The notes under the pieces: generated by a model
What the model saw: only the letters and a program-made list of their open reading frames with translations
What the model was told of the DNA's origin: nothing
Databases searched by the model: none
Shown here: positions 63,999 through 64,000 of the stretch, in pieces
Layout: the number at the start of each line of letters is the position of its first letter
How positions within the stretch are numbered: the stretch's first letter is position 1
Translations under genes and position numbers: made by a program
From: Rhodobacterales bacterium HKCCE3408
GTDB lineage: Bacteria > Pseudomonadota > Alphaproteobacteria > Rhodobacterales > Rhodobacteraceae
Assembly: GCA_015689705.1 (NCBI GenBank)
Contig: WVSN01000010.1
Location: 1 to 64,000 of the forward strand
Reading direction: 5' to 3'
DNA: 64,000 bases

Positions 63999-64000
63999 GA

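Overview
This window is GC-rich chromosomal DNA of an alphaproteobacterium, most probably a marine member of the Rhodobacteraceae/Roseobacter group (inference). The reasons are the rpsT - rhodanese - dnaA - dnaN - recF block with gyrB nearby, the mutM/ubiE/ubiB cluster, the alphaproteobacterial type of FliK/FlgD/FlgJ genes, a CsgH-like curli protein and ATGA/GTGA start-stop overlaps between most co-directional genes. No rRNA, tRNA or CRISPR array was seen.

Layout. 1-3.3 kb: right end of an integrated element (tyrosine integrase, AlpA-like regulator, small ORFs, RepA-like ATPase cut by the window edge). 3.8-7.2 kb: compact minus-strand operon gpsA - HAD phosphatase - ggpS, a complete route from DHAP and ADP-glucose to the compatible solute glucosylglycerol. 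7.4-21.5 kb: surface polysaccharide region, with an ~820-residue double-domain glycosyltransferase, rfbCBDA (dTDP-L-rhamnose), a large secreted RTX protein with five exact 97-residue repeats, a sulfotransferase, capsule export genes kpsE, kpsT (frameshifted) and kpsM, and a GT2 glycosyltransferase. 21.5-24.7 kb: flagellar remnant or sub-cluster (broken motB, flgN-like, flgJ, fliK, flgD).

24.7-34.1 kb: housekeeping and tRNA-modification genes (TSUP permease, split MnmC pair, DMT permease, lytic transglycosylase, dapA, trmO, smpB, sseA, GNAT, queuosine-precursor transporter). 34.1-36.3 kb: a short transcription unit whose ribosome-binding site is complementary to 15 nt of the 16S 3' end, then arfB, then an AT-rich solitary KAP-family P-loop NTPase that looks horizontally acquired. 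36.3-44.4 kb: pncB, pncA, an RlmL-type methyltransferase, trhO, secreted hypotheticals, a three-gene curli unit (two curlins and a CsgH-like protein) and a hemerythrin.

44.7-64 kb: replication core (gyrB, recF, dnaN, dnaA) interrupted by accessory genes (PepSY-like Gly/Asn-rich secreted protein, membrane-anchored LuxR-type regulator, LysE exporter, HpcH/HpaI aldolase, DUF1697, VOC), followed by rpsT, an enoyl-CoA hydratase, mutM, ubiE, ubiB, an FMN reductase, an acetolactate-synthase-like ThDP enzyme and an MscS channel that runs to the window edge.

Themes: ribosome-associated functions are concentrated here (smpB, arfB, trmO, trhO, mnmD, queuosine transport, rlmL-like); the cell envelope is another (rhamnose, capsule, sulfotransferase, RTX, curli, flagellum); osmotic adaptation is represented by glucosylglycerol and MscS.
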